Of a DNA stretch of 64,000 nt, positions 28,207 to 36,777 are shown one piece after another. The stretch comes from JACVRM01 sp963809765 (GTDB lineage: Bacteria; Actinomycetota; Thermoleophilia; Gaiellales; Gaiellaceae), in contig CAWEKT010000004.1 in assembly GCA_963809765.1 (NCBI GenBank), positions 19,516 to 83,515 on the forward strand, read 5' to 3'. The translations under genes were made by a program, and so were the position numbers. Each line of letters starts with the position of its first letter. Position 1 is the first letter of the stretch. A model generated the notes under the pieces. The model did not search any database. It was not told where the DNA came from and worked only from the letters and a program-made list of their open reading frames with translations.

Positions 28207-28704
28207 CTAGATCGGCGCCATGCGATTGAGGAAGGTGACGGAGTTCGTGTATGGGCCGAGGTCGAACGCGATCCAGGGCTGGCAGGTCTGCCTGCCCCAC
28301 GCGTCGACGGTGCAGCTACGCGCGATGTTCCCGCGGCTTCCCGCCACCGTCACGTCGCCGACCACCACGCCCGGGACCGGCTGCTCGTTGACGGTCACGC
28401 GCGTCGGGGTGCCGTTCGGCCGCAGGTGCGGGATGTTCAGCGGCATCCAGCCGCTCGTAAGGAGCCGGCACTCGCCGCCGCGCACGCCGGTGATCGAGTA
28501 CGGGCCGGGGTACGACGGGTGGTTGGTGGTGACCGAGAAGTTGAACGTCTTCGAGCGCAGGGAGTCGAGCGACCCGGCGCTGATCTGCTTGCAAACCTTG
28601 ACGTTCCCGCCGAACGCCTCGCCGGCGCCCACGGTCAGCATCGCCACGGTGGCAAGGGCAAGCAGCACGCCCATGCGTCGCGACGCCCTCTTCGCCTTCC
28701 CCAT
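28207..28704 (-). CDS. Secreted hypothetical protein
   Basis: A 165-residue exported protein. ATG 28704 has a GGGGAGG site just upstream and starts a signal peptide (RMGVLLALATVAMLTVGAG). The mature part is beta-rich with cysteines in pairs (VKVCKQIS, GECRLLTSG, ARSCTVDAW, QTCQPWIAF), probably disulfide-bonded. It also has VRVTVNE-type repeats similar to Cna-B/SpaA-like surface domains (TRVTVNEQPVPGVVVGDVTV). Function is unknown. The frame is intact. Confidence 0.7.
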   Translation of the reverse strand: MGKAKRASRRMGVLLALATVAMLTVGAGEAFGGNVKVCKQISAGSLDSLRSKTFNFSVTTNHPSYPGPYSITGVRGGECRLLTSGWMPLNIPHLRPNGTPTRVTVNEQPVPGVVVGDVTVAGSRGNIARSCTVDAWGRQTCQPWIAFDLGPYTNSVTFLNRMAPI

Positions 28705-28828
28705 GTCCTCCCCTTTCGGGTCTGGCGGGCGTGAGCAAGCCCGCGGTGGAGCGCCGATCCTCGGCGGGCGGCGCAGCCCTGCCAAGAGGCGCGGGCACGA
28801 TCTGTCCGCTCCCAGCGACAATCCCGTC

Positions 28829-29356
28829 GTGTCCAGCCAGACGATCGGCACGCTCGAGCTCGACGGTCACCCCGGCGCCGTGCTGCGGCCGCTCGAGCCC
28901 GCAGACGCTGCCAAGCTGCGCCGCATGCGCACGCTGCCCGAGGTACACCGCTGGTGGGGGGACGAGCAGGAGGCGGACTGGCCGTTCGAGGACGACCCCG
29001 AGACGACCAAGCTGGCGATCGTGGTCGACGGCGAGGTGGCCGGGCTGATCCAGTTCTGGGAGGAGCCGGACGAGCGCTACCGCCACGCGGGCATCGACAT
29101 CTTCCTCGCACCGGACTGCCACGGGCGCGGCCTCGGCACCGCCGCCGTCCACCGGCTCGCGCGGCACCTGATCGAGGAGCGCGGCCACCACCGGCTCACC
29201 ATCGACCCGGCGGCGGAGAACGCGGCGGCGATCCGCGCCTACGAGAAGGCCGGCTTCCGGCCGGTCGGCGTAATGCGCCGGTACGAACGCAACTTCGAGG
29301 GCGACGGCTGGCACGACAGCCTGCTCATGGACCTGCTCGCGGAGGAGCTGCGATAG
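28829..29356 (+). CDS. GNAT acetyltransferase, AAC(6')-like
   Basis: A 175-residue N-acetyltransferase. It starts at GTG 28829. It shows VLRPLEPADAAKLRRM, VHRWWGDEQEADWPF, VAGLIQFWEEPDERYRHAGI, the acetyl-CoA loop DCHGRGLGTAAVHRLARHLI and TIDPAAENAAAIRAYEKAGF. This order matches the AAC(6')/RimJ-like branch that modifies aminoglycosides or small amines. Whether it gives resistance cannot be told. It is followed directly by the carbonic anhydrase gene. Confidence 0.82.
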   Translation: MSSQTIGTLELDGHPGAVLRPLEPADAAKLRRMRTLPEVHRWWGDEQEADWPFEDDPETTKLAIVVDGEVAGLIQFWEEPDERYRHAGIDIFLAPDCHGRGLGTAAVHRLARHLIEERGHHRLTIDPAAENAAAIRAYEKAGFRPVGVMRRYERNFEGDGWHDSLLMDLLAEELR

Positions 29357-29370
29357 ACCCCTTCGCTGAC

Positions 29371-29844
29371 GTGCTGGGCGCGAACGAGCGCTACGCCGCC
29401 GGCTTCCGGCTCGCCGGCCTCGAGGCCCGTGCTGCCCGTGGCCTGGCGATCCTGACGTGCATGGACTCACGCATCGAGCCGCTGGCGCTGCTCGGCATCG
29501 AGCCGGGCGACGCCAAGATCCTCCGCAACGCGGGCGCCCGGGTCACCGACGACGTGCTGCGGACGCTCGTGCTGGCCACCTACCTCCTTGGCGTCGAGCG
29601 GGCGATGGTGATCGGCCACACGGGCTGCCGCATGACCGCGGAGAGCGAGCAGGCCGTGCACGACGCCGTGCGCGAGGCCGGCGGCCCCGACACGCGCAGC
29701 CTCAGCTTCCTGGTCTCACCCGACCTCGAGGCGACCATCAGCGAAGACGTCGGGCGCATTCGTTCGTGGCCGTACCTGCAGGCCCTCGAGGTCGGCGGCT
29801 TCGTCTACGAGACCGAGACCGGCCGGCTGAAGCAGATCTGCTGA
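29371..29844 (+). CDS. Beta-class carbonic anhydrase
   Basis: A zinc enzyme interconverting CO2 and bicarbonate. The zinc site is present as ILTCMDSRIEPL (Cys, Asp-Arg dyad) and VIGHTGCRMT (His, Cys). AKILRNAGARVTDDVLRTL and YLLGVERAMV are family motifs. I use GTG 29371; the homologous reading IDPFADVLGANERY extends upstream to an ATA just behind the GNAT stop, so the true start could be slightly earlier if a base was lost. Length is about 157-164 residues, matching the short beta-CA subgroup of actinobacteria. Confidence 0.85.
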   Translation: MLGANERYAAGFRLAGLEARAARGLAILTCMDSRIEPLALLGIEPGDAKILRNAGARVTDDVLRTLVLATYLLGVERAMVIGHTGCRMTAESEQAVHDAVREAGGPDTRSLSFLVSPDLEATISEDVGRIRSWPYLQALEVGGFVYETETGRLKQIC

Positions 29845-29890
29845 GGCGACGCCGCGGCAAAACGCGGCTACTGTGCGGGCGAGGGCCGGG

Positions 29891-31805
29891 GTGAAGAAAG
29901 CGATGCAGGTAGCAGTGCTGGCCGCATGTGCGGCTGTCCTCGCCTGCGCCGGTGCGGTCGCGGGAGCCAGCCTCTCGGCGCCGAGCGCCGAGGCGAGCGC
30001 CACAGCGTTCTGCACGGCTAAACAGAAACGCGCGAACCAGCGCGCGCTCACCAAGTTCAAGAAAGGCATGGCCGCCCGCAAGCGCGCATTCTTCAAGCGC
30101 GTCAAGAGCCCGAAGCGCCGGGCGGCCTTCCTGAAGAGCGAGAAGGCAAAGCTCAAGCGGCTGAAGACAAAGGCGGCCTGCCGCGTCCGGCGGACGACGA
30201 CGAGCCGCCCGACGACGACCTCGCCGACGACGTCCACGACACTGCAGCCTCCGGCGGGCCCGGATCTCGTGGTGACCGTGACCCCGGCGACCATCGGGGC
30301 GAGCATCCACGAGCCCGTCACGTTGACGGTGCAGGTTGTGAACCGCGGCACGGCGTCAGCCGACGGCGTCACGCTGCTCGGGTCGTTGCCCTCCACGCTG
30401 CGGCGGGTGGCGGCGGGCACCTGCGCGGGCATCACCACCATCAGCTGCCCGCTGGACACCATCGCGCCCACCGGCTCGCGCTCGGTTCAGATCACCGTGC
30501 GGCCGCTCGCGACCGGCACGCTCGTCTACAACCTGGCCGCGTCGGCGGCGGCGGCGGACGTGGCGCCGGCCGACAACAGCACGGCAGCGAGCATCAACGT
30601 GGCCCCGCTGCCGACGTACCCGGCTCCGGCCTCGACCGGTTTCTCGTTCCAGCTACCGGCGCCGGGGTGGGCGGTGGTTCCGCCGCCCGACCCGAACGCA
30701 GCGCCGTTCCCGCCCGTCGGCGAGTGGCAGAAGCCGCCCGGCCTCTTCCTGCCGTCCACGGGCACGCTCCGGGGCGCCGTAATCTTCGTCGACTTCCCGA
30801 ACTACCCGGGCTCGGGCGGGACGGAGGAGGCGCTCGCACTGCTTGAGACGGACGCGCAGGCCTGGTACCGCGAGGCCTCCTACGGCCGCCTGAATCTCGA
30901 CCTCGTGCACGCGGGCGGCTGGTTCCGGATGTCCCAGCCGGCCGAGCAGTACGGCGTCGCGAGCTACCACAGCGAGGTCAACGCCAAGATCCGCACCTTC
31001 GCGGCCGAGGCGATCCAGCTCGCCGACGCGACCTTCGACTTCAGCCAGACCGACGTCGTCTGGGTGGTCGGCCCGGCGAGCGCCGAGTCCCAGGTCAGGA
31101 TCCTGATCAGCCAGCGCTGGCCAGGGGAGGGCCTCACGGCAGACGGCCGCGAGCTGCGCCGCTGGATCACGACGCCGGCCTCCTACCCTGCTGTCCCGAC
31201 GCAGATCGAGCCGGCGCGCTTCTCCCACTGGGCGGTCACGCACGAGCTCGGCCACCTGCTCGGCCTGCCCGACATCTACTACAAGCAGCCGACGGGCGCG
31301 AACACGTTCGAGCTCGCCGGCTGGTGGGACCTCCTCAGCGACGTCCAGCACAGCGCCCACTTCCTGGCCTGGCACAAGTGGCTGCTCGGCTGGCTCGATC
31401 CTGCGCAGCTGCGCGAGGTGCAGGCGGCCGGGCCGACCGGGTCGGTCGAGGAGACGCTGACGCCGCTGGCGGCCCCCGGTGGCCTGAAGGCGGTCGTTGC
31501 GCCCATCTCCTCCAGCGAAGGCGTACGTGGTCGAGACGCGCGCGCCGATGGGCTGGGAGAGGGGGCTCTGCGACCGCGGCGTGCTGGTCTACACCGTCGA
31601 TGCCACCAAGAGCAATGCCAACGGGCCCGTGCAGATGATGCCGGCTCACGGCGCCACGACATCTCCGACCTGCGGGCCGATCTTCGATGCCGCGTTCGGC
31701 CTCGGCGCGGGCGAGGTTCCCGTCTTCGACGACGGTATCGTCCGGGTTGACGTTCTCGAGGAGCAGGCAGACGGCTCGCGCCGAGTTCGCGTCACCCGCA
31801 CGTAG
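29891..31805 (+). CDS. Secreted M6-like metalloprotease with Ig-type domain (frameshifted once)
   Basis: A large exported zinc protease of about 637 residues. GTG 29891 begins a signal peptide (VAVLAACAAVLACAGAVAGA). Next come a Lys/Arg-rich helical stretch (residues about 45-100), a Thr/Pro/Ser linker (RPTTTSPTTSTTLQPP) and a CARDB/DUF11-type Ig domain (VTLTVQVVNRGTASADGVTL). The catalytic domain follows, with HELGHLLGLPDIYY at about residue 451, the HExxHxxGxxD metzincin-like zinc motif of M6 (immune inhibitor A type) peptidases. One shift near 31515 leads into AYVVETRAPMGWERGLCDRG and the C-terminus. Confidence 0.8.
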
Positions 31806-31813
31806 GGATCGTC

Positions 31814-32966
31814 TCAACTACCGAGGCGGGTCACGGCGCCCGTCGCGGCGTCGACGCGCAGGAGCCCCGGCCGGCCGCGTTCAGTCGCGTACACCGTGCC
31901 GTCGGCCGCCACCGCGACTCCGTCCGGGCCGGTCGCCGCCGCAAGCGTCGTGGCCTCGCCCGCAGCGTCGACCCTGACGATCCGGTTGCCGCCGAAGAGC
32001 GCCGCGTAGATCCGTCCGTCCGGGCCGAGCGCGAGATCGACCGGCAGCGCCAGATCGCGCGCGACCGTCGAGATGTGCCCGTCGGGCGCGACCTTGCGGA
32101 TGCGGCCGGCGGGGGTCTCGCAGAAGTACACGGAGCCGTCGCCGGCGACGGCGATCCCGTGCGGCTGGCTGAGCTGAGCGGCGAGCGCCGGGCCCCCGTC
32201 GCCGCCGCTGCCGCCGCCCGCGAGGGTCGTGATCTTCCCGGACACCGCGTCGACGCGGCGGACACGTCCACCGAGTTCGGTGATGAAGAGGTTGCCGGCC
32301 GCGTCCTGCGCGACCGACGTCGGGGTGTCGAGCAGTGCGGCCGCCGCCGGCCCGCCGTCGCCGGAGAAGCCCGCCTGCATCCCGCCCGCGATCGGCTCGA
32401 GCCCGCCGCCGGCGAGACGTTGGACTCGGCGGCCCTCGGTCACCGCCACGAGCCCGCGCGGCCCGGTGGCGACCTCGACCGGGAAGTCGACGCGGGCGAG
32501 CCGAATCCACCTGCCGCCAGCGAAGCGGAGGAGCTGGTTGCCCGCCGTGTCGGCGACCACGGGCGTGCCCGACGCCTCGACGGCGACGTCGGCGAGCCCG
32601 ACTGCCCGCACCGGCGCCGGGACGCGCGACGACCGCGCCGAGCCGGAACGTCCGCGCGCCGACCTGGGCCGCGTACACCCACCGCCCCGCCGACGGGAAC
32701 ACGACCGAGGCGCGGTAGCGCCCCGCGCCCGCAGCGCGGGCGGTGAACGACCGGCGCGCGCCCGCGCGCGAGATCACGAGCCGCGGCCGCAACCCTGCCA
32801 CCGGGCGGCCCGCCCGGCGCACCTGCAGGTCGGCGCGCCACACAGAGCCGGCCACCGGCGAGGCCGGTCGTGTCCCGAGCGAGACCGTCAGCCCGGTTGT
32901 CGGCGCCCCCTGCTGAAGGGCGCCGACCAGGGCGAACAGCGCCAGGCCGAGGCTGACAGGCGTCAC
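31814..32966 (-). CDS. Secreted NHL-repeat beta-propeller with N-terminal Ig domain (frameshifted once)
   Basis: An exported protein of about 384 residues. The signal-like N-terminus is SLGLALFALVGALQQGAP. A YtkA/FixH-like Ig domain follows (RPASPVAGSVWRADLQVRRA, GAGRYRASVVFPSAGRWVYA). After a frame change near 32625, six NHL blades are seen (for example QLLRFAGGRWIRLARVDFPV, TPTSVAQDAAGNLFITE, QPHGIAVAGDGSVYFCE, LPVDLALGPDGRIYAAL). It is divergent from the ArsR-type regulator, with a palindromic site between them, so it may be a regulated surface sensor or binding protein. Confidence 0.78.
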
Positions 32967-33009
32967 GACGCGTGGCAGGAGGGAGCCATGCGCGCCCGAC
33001 GCTAGCAGA

Positions 33010-33028
33010 TTGCAAAACTTCTTTGCAA
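33010..33028. promoter_or_regulatory. Perfect inverted repeat, candidate operator of ArsR-type regulator
   Basis: TTGCAAA-ACTTC-TTTGCAA has perfect 7-bp arms and is AT-rich in a very GC-rich setting. It lies 16 bp before the regulator ATG and 44 bp from the divergent NHL-protein start, so one bound dimer could control both. Confidence 0.6.
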
Positions 33029-33043
33029 AAGTAGGCTGTAGTC

Positions 33044-33634
33044 ATGACTGGCGTAGGATCGGCGGCCGTGGCGGGCGACGCGAGCGAGCAGGTCCCGAGG
33101 GAAGCGGTTGCAAGCAGCGCACAGCTGCAGGCGATGGCCCACCCCCTCCGGATCCGCATCCTCGAGGTGCTGCGGGAGGGGCCGGCCACTGCCTCGACGC
33201 TTGCACGGCGGCTCGGGGAGTCGTCCGGCGCGACGAGCTATCACCTGCGCGCGCTCGCACGCGCGGAGCTCGTCGAGGAGGACGAGCAGCGAAGCCGTCG
33301 CGAGCGCTGGTGGCGGCGCCGGACCGCGCGCATCATCTTCCCCACCGGCTCGCCGGAGCCGGACGTGCGCGCGGCCGAGGCGCGGTTGCGGTCGTTCTTC
33401 ATCTCGCGCGACGAGCGGCTCCTGGCGCAGTTCCTCGCCCACCAGCACGAGCTCGATGCGACGTGGGACAACGCGTCGTTCGTCGGCTCGTGGGAGGTGG
33501 AGCTCACACCAGACGAAGCAGTCGCCCTCGGGCGCGAGATCCTCGCGCTCATCGACCGTTACCGCGAGCCGCGCGCGGTCGAGGGTGTGAGCCGGATGGG
33601 CGTCAGCTTTCGGGCGCTGCCGATCTTCGACTAG
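33044..33634 (+). CDS. ArsR/helix-turn-helix 20-type transcriptional regulator
   Basis: A 196-residue winged-helix regulator. HTH: AMAHPLRIRILEVLREGPAT, then ASTLARRLGESSGATSYHLR and ALARAELVEEDEQRSRRERW. The remaining 100 residues (ARLRSFFISRDERLLAQFLA, FVGSWEVELTPDEAVALGRE) form the helical tail of the HTH_20 subgroup; there are no arsenic-type cysteines. ATG 33044 is used. The inverted repeat at 33010-33028 just upstream suggests autoregulation. Confidence 0.85.
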   Translation: MTGVGSAAVAGDASEQVPREAVASSAQLQAMAHPLRIRILEVLREGPATASTLARRLGESSGATSYHLRALARAELVEEDEQRSRRERWWRRRTARIIFPTGSPEPDVRAAEARLRSFFISRDERLLAQFLAHQHELDATWDNASFVGSWEVELTPDEAVALGREILALIDRYREPRAVEGVSRMGVSFRALPIFD

Positions 33635-33639
33635 ACGTC

Positions 33640-34200
33640 GTGCGGACGCTCGAGACCGAGCGGCTCGTGCTGCGGCCACCGCTCTCCCAGGACGTCGACG
33701 ACCTGGTGGCACTCGACGCTGATCCGGAGGTGATGCGCTACATCAACGGTGGCCGCCCGACGCCGCGCGCCGAGATCGAGGCCGGCGTGCGTGAGTCCGC
33801 GTCGTATCGCTGGATCGCGCATGAGCAGCCGGCGGGCTCCTTCGTGGGCTGGTTCTCGCTCAGGCCGACGCCGGACGATCCGGGCGAGCGCGAGCTCGGC
33901 TACCGGCTGCGGCGCGAGGTCTGGGGTCGCGGCTACGCGACGGAGGGAGCCTGCGCGCTGGTCGAGCTCGCCTTCGCGGAGCTCGCCGCCCGGCGAGTGT
34001 GGGCGCAGACCATGACCGTGAACACCGCCTCGCGCCGGGTGCTCGAGCGCTGCGGCCTGCGCTTCATGCGCACGTTCCACCTCGAGTGGCCCGAGCCGAT
34101 CGAGGGCGCGGAACTGGGCGACGTCGAGTACGAGCTCCTGCGCGAGGACTGGCGGGCCGGGCGTCCGCGAGAGCACCACGCGCGATACTCCCGGCGATGA
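33640..34200 (+). CDS. GNAT acetyltransferase, RimJ/RimL-like
   Basis: A 186-residue N-acetyltransferase of the acetyltransf_3 kind: LETERLVLRPPLSQDVDDLV, DPEVMRYINGGRPT, GWFSLRPTPDD, the acetyl-CoA loop REVWGRGYATEGACALVELA and VNTASRRVLERCGLRFMRTF. It acts on ribosomal protein N-termini, amino acids or drugs; the substrate is not resolvable. The start is GTG 33640, 5 bp after the regulator stop, and its stop overlaps the next cupin start. Confidence 0.85.
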   Translation: MRTLETERLVLRPPLSQDVDDLVALDADPEVMRYINGGRPTPRAEIEAGVRESASYRWIAHEQPAGSFVGWFSLRPTPDDPGERELGYRLRREVWGRGYATEGACALVELAFAELAARRVWAQTMTVNTASRRVLERCGLRFMRTFHLEWPEPIEGAELGDVEYELLREDWRAGRPREHHARYSRR

Positions 34201-34562
34201 GCGCATTCGCGAGCTCCGGCGATCTCCCGCTGAAGGGCGTCTGGGGCGGCATTCACGCCCGGTCGGTGGCCGGTGAGCGCCTGTCGCTCGCGGTCGTCGA
34301 GCTCGATCCCGGCGCCGTCGCCCGCGAGCACAGCCACCCGCACGAGCAGCTCGGCATGGTGCTGAGCGGCCGCATGACCTTCCGGGTCGGCGACGAGACC
34401 CGCGAGCTCGGCCCGGGCGACACCTGGACGATCCCGTCGAACACGCCGCACGAGGCGACGGCCGGGCCGGACGGGGCGGTCGTCATCGACGTCTTCGCGC
34501 CGGTGCGCGAGGACTGGGAGGCGCTCGACGCCGCGCCGGCTCGCCCTCCGCGCTGGCCCTAG
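34197..34562 (+). CDS. Cupin-domain protein
   Basis: A 121-residue cupin. The metal site is visible as AREHSHPHEQLGMVLSGRMT (three histidines and a glutamine) and IPSNTPHEATAGPDGAVVID. ATG 34197 overlaps the GNAT stop (ATGA), so it is part of a regulator-GNAT-cupin transcription unit. The C-terminus VFAPVREDWEALDAA is similar to the cupin at 38722 (VFSPPRQDWLDGSDAY), indicating the two are paralogues. Function is unknown. Confidence 0.8.
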   Translation: MSAFASSGDLPLKGVWGGIHARSVAGERLSLAVVELDPGAVAREHSHPHEQLGMVLSGRMTFRVGDETRELGPGDTWTIPSNTPHEATAGPDGAVVIDVFAPVREDWEALDAAPARPPRWP

Positions 34563-34570
34563 GCGCCGCC

Positions 34571-34738
34571 GTGAACCCCGTGAACTACGGGCGCCTAGAG
34601 CGCGCCTCTCGCGTCTGCGGCATCGCGATCCTCGCGCTTGCAGTGCCATCCACAGCCCTGTCCTGGGCGCAAGACGGTCCGCAATGGGCGATCGCCCTGC
34701 TTGTGGCCCACCTGTACATCGGATCGGCGTGCACGTGA
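34571..34738 (+). CDS. Possible small membrane or exported peptide
   Basis: A 55-codon reading from GTG 34571 directly behind the cupin gene. It has one hydrophobic stretch (ASRVCGIAILALAVPSTALSW) followed by a second weak one (WAIALLVAHLYIGSACT). There is no family match and no good ribosome-binding site, so it may be spurious. Confidence 0.28.
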   Translation: MNPVNYGRLERASRVCGIAILALAVPSTALSWAQDGPQWAIALLVAHLYIGSACT

Positions 34739-34825
34739 GGCCTGCCGTGGCTGCTCCGTCGCTCGCGTGCTCGCGAGTGGCCTTTCCCCAATCGAAACGA
34801 CAAGACCACCGAGTAGGCGGCCGCG

Positions 34826-35239
34826 CTAGAGGTCGAGCGCCTCGAGCGCGCGCTGGAACATGTCCTCACGGACGTACACGACGTATCCGAACGAGCCCTC
34901 GCCGTCGGTGACGCCGGCCGAGGCGTAGATGTCGACGCCCGCGTCGACCAGCCGCTGGTGCACCGTCGCGAGCGCGCCGAGCTCGTCGTCGCCTTGCACG
35001 AGGAAGGCGCGGTAGGGCCCGTCGAGCGGCAGGTTGGCTGCCCGTGCCTCGGCGACCAGCACCTGCGGTTGCTCCGGGAAGAGCGCGAACTGGGCGAGGG
35101 CCGGACCGCTCGGAACGGCGGTGAAGGCGAGCAGGTTCACGCGGCGCTCGGCCAGTGCAGTCAGAACCTGGTAGGCGGCGCCAAGCTCGTCCCGGACGGT
35201 CGCGTAGTAGTACTCGACAGCTCGAATCCGGAACGCCAT
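34826..35239 (-). CDS. Tandem ACT-domain protein
   Basis: A 137-residue protein built of two ACT-like halves: YYATVRDELGAAYQVLTALA with RRVNLLAFTAVPSG, then RAFLVQGDDELGALATVHQR with DAGVDIYASAGVTDGEGSFG. ACT domains bind amino acids or other small effectors. A stand-alone pair is likely a small regulator or allosteric partner. The start is ATG 35239 and the frame is intact. It is followed upstream (minus strand) by the first of two paralogous cupins. Confidence 0.68.
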   Translation of the reverse strand: MAFRIRAVEYYYATVRDELGAAYQVLTALAERRVNLLAFTAVPSGPALAQFALFPEQPQVLVAEARAANLPLDGPYRAFLVQGDDELGALATVHQRLVDAGVDIYASAGVTDGEGSFGYVVYVREDMFQRALEALDL

Positions 35240-35254
35240 CGCGCACCGCCGGGC

Positions 35255-35800
35255 TCAGCCCGGCAGCCAGCCCTCCTCGTACGCGACGGGATGGCTCCGC
35301 TCGAAGCGGGCGTATGCCTCAGCCGCGACCGTGGTCTCCTGCTCGACCCCGGCGCCGTGACGGAGCGCCGCCTGGTCGACCGGGTAGCCACCCCACTCCG
35401 TCCCGGTGGAGCGCTCCCGAGCGCCGACCGCGACGACCACGCACGGCCCGTCACCGGCGCCGACGATCACATGAGCTGCGCCGGCCGGGCAATGGACGAA
35501 GTCCCACCGGCGGAGCGGGCGCTCCTGACCCTCGACGATCAGCAGCGCCTCGCCTGAGACGACGAGGAAGTCCTCCTGGTCGGCTTCGTGGTGGTACATG
35601 GCCATCGGCTCACCGGGTTCCAGCACGCGGATGTTGACGCCGACCTGCGGAAACTCCCCGCGCGTGCCCTCGAACTCGCCGACATGACCCCGCCCTGGCG
35701 CACGCCGCCAGCGCGCCTTGCGCGCGTTGAGCACGAACCAGCCGTCGTTCGCCGGCGCGAGGCCATGGTCGACCTGCTCGAGCGTCGCCTCGGGAACCAT
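35255..35800 (-). CDS. Cupin protein, tandem paralogue 1
   Basis: About 181 residues. I start it at ATG 35800 because PEATLEQVDHG aligns with PEAPLADTGHG of the paralogue at 36071-36616; an upstream ATG at 35836 also exists. The cupin core is EFPQVGVNIRVLEPGEPMAM, YHHEADQEDFLVVSGEALLI and the second motif HCPAGAAHVIVGAGDGPCVV. The C-terminal part (GYPVDQAALRHGAGVEQETT) is shared with the paralogue. The frame is intact. The metal site has His-His-Glu-Asp-Gln-Glu and a later His. The reaction is unknown. Confidence 0.78.
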   Translation of the reverse strand: MVPEATLEQVDHGLAPANDGWFVLNARKARWRRAPGRGHVGEFEGTRGEFPQVGVNIRVLEPGEPMAMYHHEADQEDFLVVSGEALLIVEGQERPLRRWDFVHCPAGAAHVIVGAGDGPCVVVAVGARERSTGTEWGGYPVDQAALRHGAGVEQETTVAAEAYARFERSHPVAYEEGWLPG

Positions 35801-36070
35801 CGGCGGAGCCTGCCGCACCAGCCCGGACGACTGCAAGCCGAACCGTCACCTGACGTCGCAGCGGTCCCGGCCGATCCCTGTGGAACGCTCGGCACGGAAG
35901 CGGCGCCGTCCCGGCACAGACACGTGATCGCTTCCCGGCTACCGTCCGAGCCGGGCGGGTGGTGGAGGCGTTCACTCCCCTCTGGGAGGGTGGGGTGTGC
36001 TTTCCGGCCTGCCCCCAGCGGACCTGTCCGGAAGGGACGCTGCGGCAGGTGCGGGTACCCGCGCGGCTGG
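35801..36070. other. Intergenic gap between tandem cupins with strong secondary structure
   Basis: On the minus strand it contains TTCCGG/CCGGAA arms near 36000-36035 and the inverted repeat CCCTC-TG-GGAGGG near 35978-35992. No coding sequence is convincing. It is either the leader of the first cupin gene or a terminator for the second. Confidence 0.4.
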
Positions 36071-36616
36071 TCAGTCGCCGGGGAGCCAGCTCGGCCAGCA
36101 CTGGGTCGGCTGGCGGCGGGCCGCGTTCTTGTATGCCTCCGCGCCGCTCGAGGTCTCGACCTCGACGCCCGCGCCGTGGCGGAGCGCGACCTCGTCCACC
36201 GGGTAGCCGAGCCCGTCGGGATCGTCGATGTGCTCGCGGGCGCCGACCGCCAGGACCACGCAGGGGCCGCTGCCTGCGCCGAGGATGATGTGCTTCGTGT
36301 GCGGCGGGCAGTGCACGAAGTCCCACTGGCGCAGCGGCCGCTCCTGGCCCTCGACCAACAGCAGGGCCTCGCCGGAGAGGATGAGGAAGTCCTCCTGGTC
36401 GGCCTCCCAGTGGTACATGCCCATCGCCTCGCCACGCTCGAGCACGGCCAGATGGACACCCACCTGCGGGAACTCGTGCTCGCCCTCGAAGTTCGAGTAG
36501 GCACCGCGGCCCGGCGCGTGCCGCCAGTTGGCGTCGCGCGCGTTCAGCACGAACCAGCCCTCGCCGCCGGCGGAACTGCCGTGTCCGGTGTCCGCGAGCG
36601 GGGCCTCGGGAATCAC
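36071..36616 (-). CDS. Cupin protein, tandem paralogue 2
   Basis: About 181 residues from GTG 36616 (an in-frame ATG lies at 36658). It is clearly duplicated from, or with, the cupin at 35255. Shared segments are GWFVLNAR, FPQVGVHLAVLERGEAMGM, EADQEDFLILSGEALLLVEG, FVHCPPHTKHIILGAGSGPC and GYPVDEVALRHGAGVEVET. Metal ligands are in YHWEADQED and HTKH. It is divergent from the PLP aminotransferase gene. Function is unknown. Confidence 0.78.
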   Translation of the reverse strand: MIPEAPLADTGHGSSAGGEGWFVLNARDANWRHAPGRGAYSNFEGEHEFPQVGVHLAVLERGEAMGMYHWEADQEDFLILSGEALLLVEGQERPLRQWDFVHCPPHTKHIILGAGSGPCVVLAVGAREHIDDPDGLGYPVDEVALRHGAGVEVETSSGAEAYKNAARRQPTQCWPSWLPGD

Positions 36617-36777
36617 GCGCGCCAGCCTGCCGGAACCGGGCGGCGCCCGCAAGCGCACACATGCCGGATCTCCTAGCGCCGCGGCTGCTCCTGCACCTCG
36701 CGGCCCGCGAACACGAGAATCTGCCCGCCCGTCGGCGGCGAGCAGGCGCTCTAGACCCCGGCCGACGCCGCTCTAGG

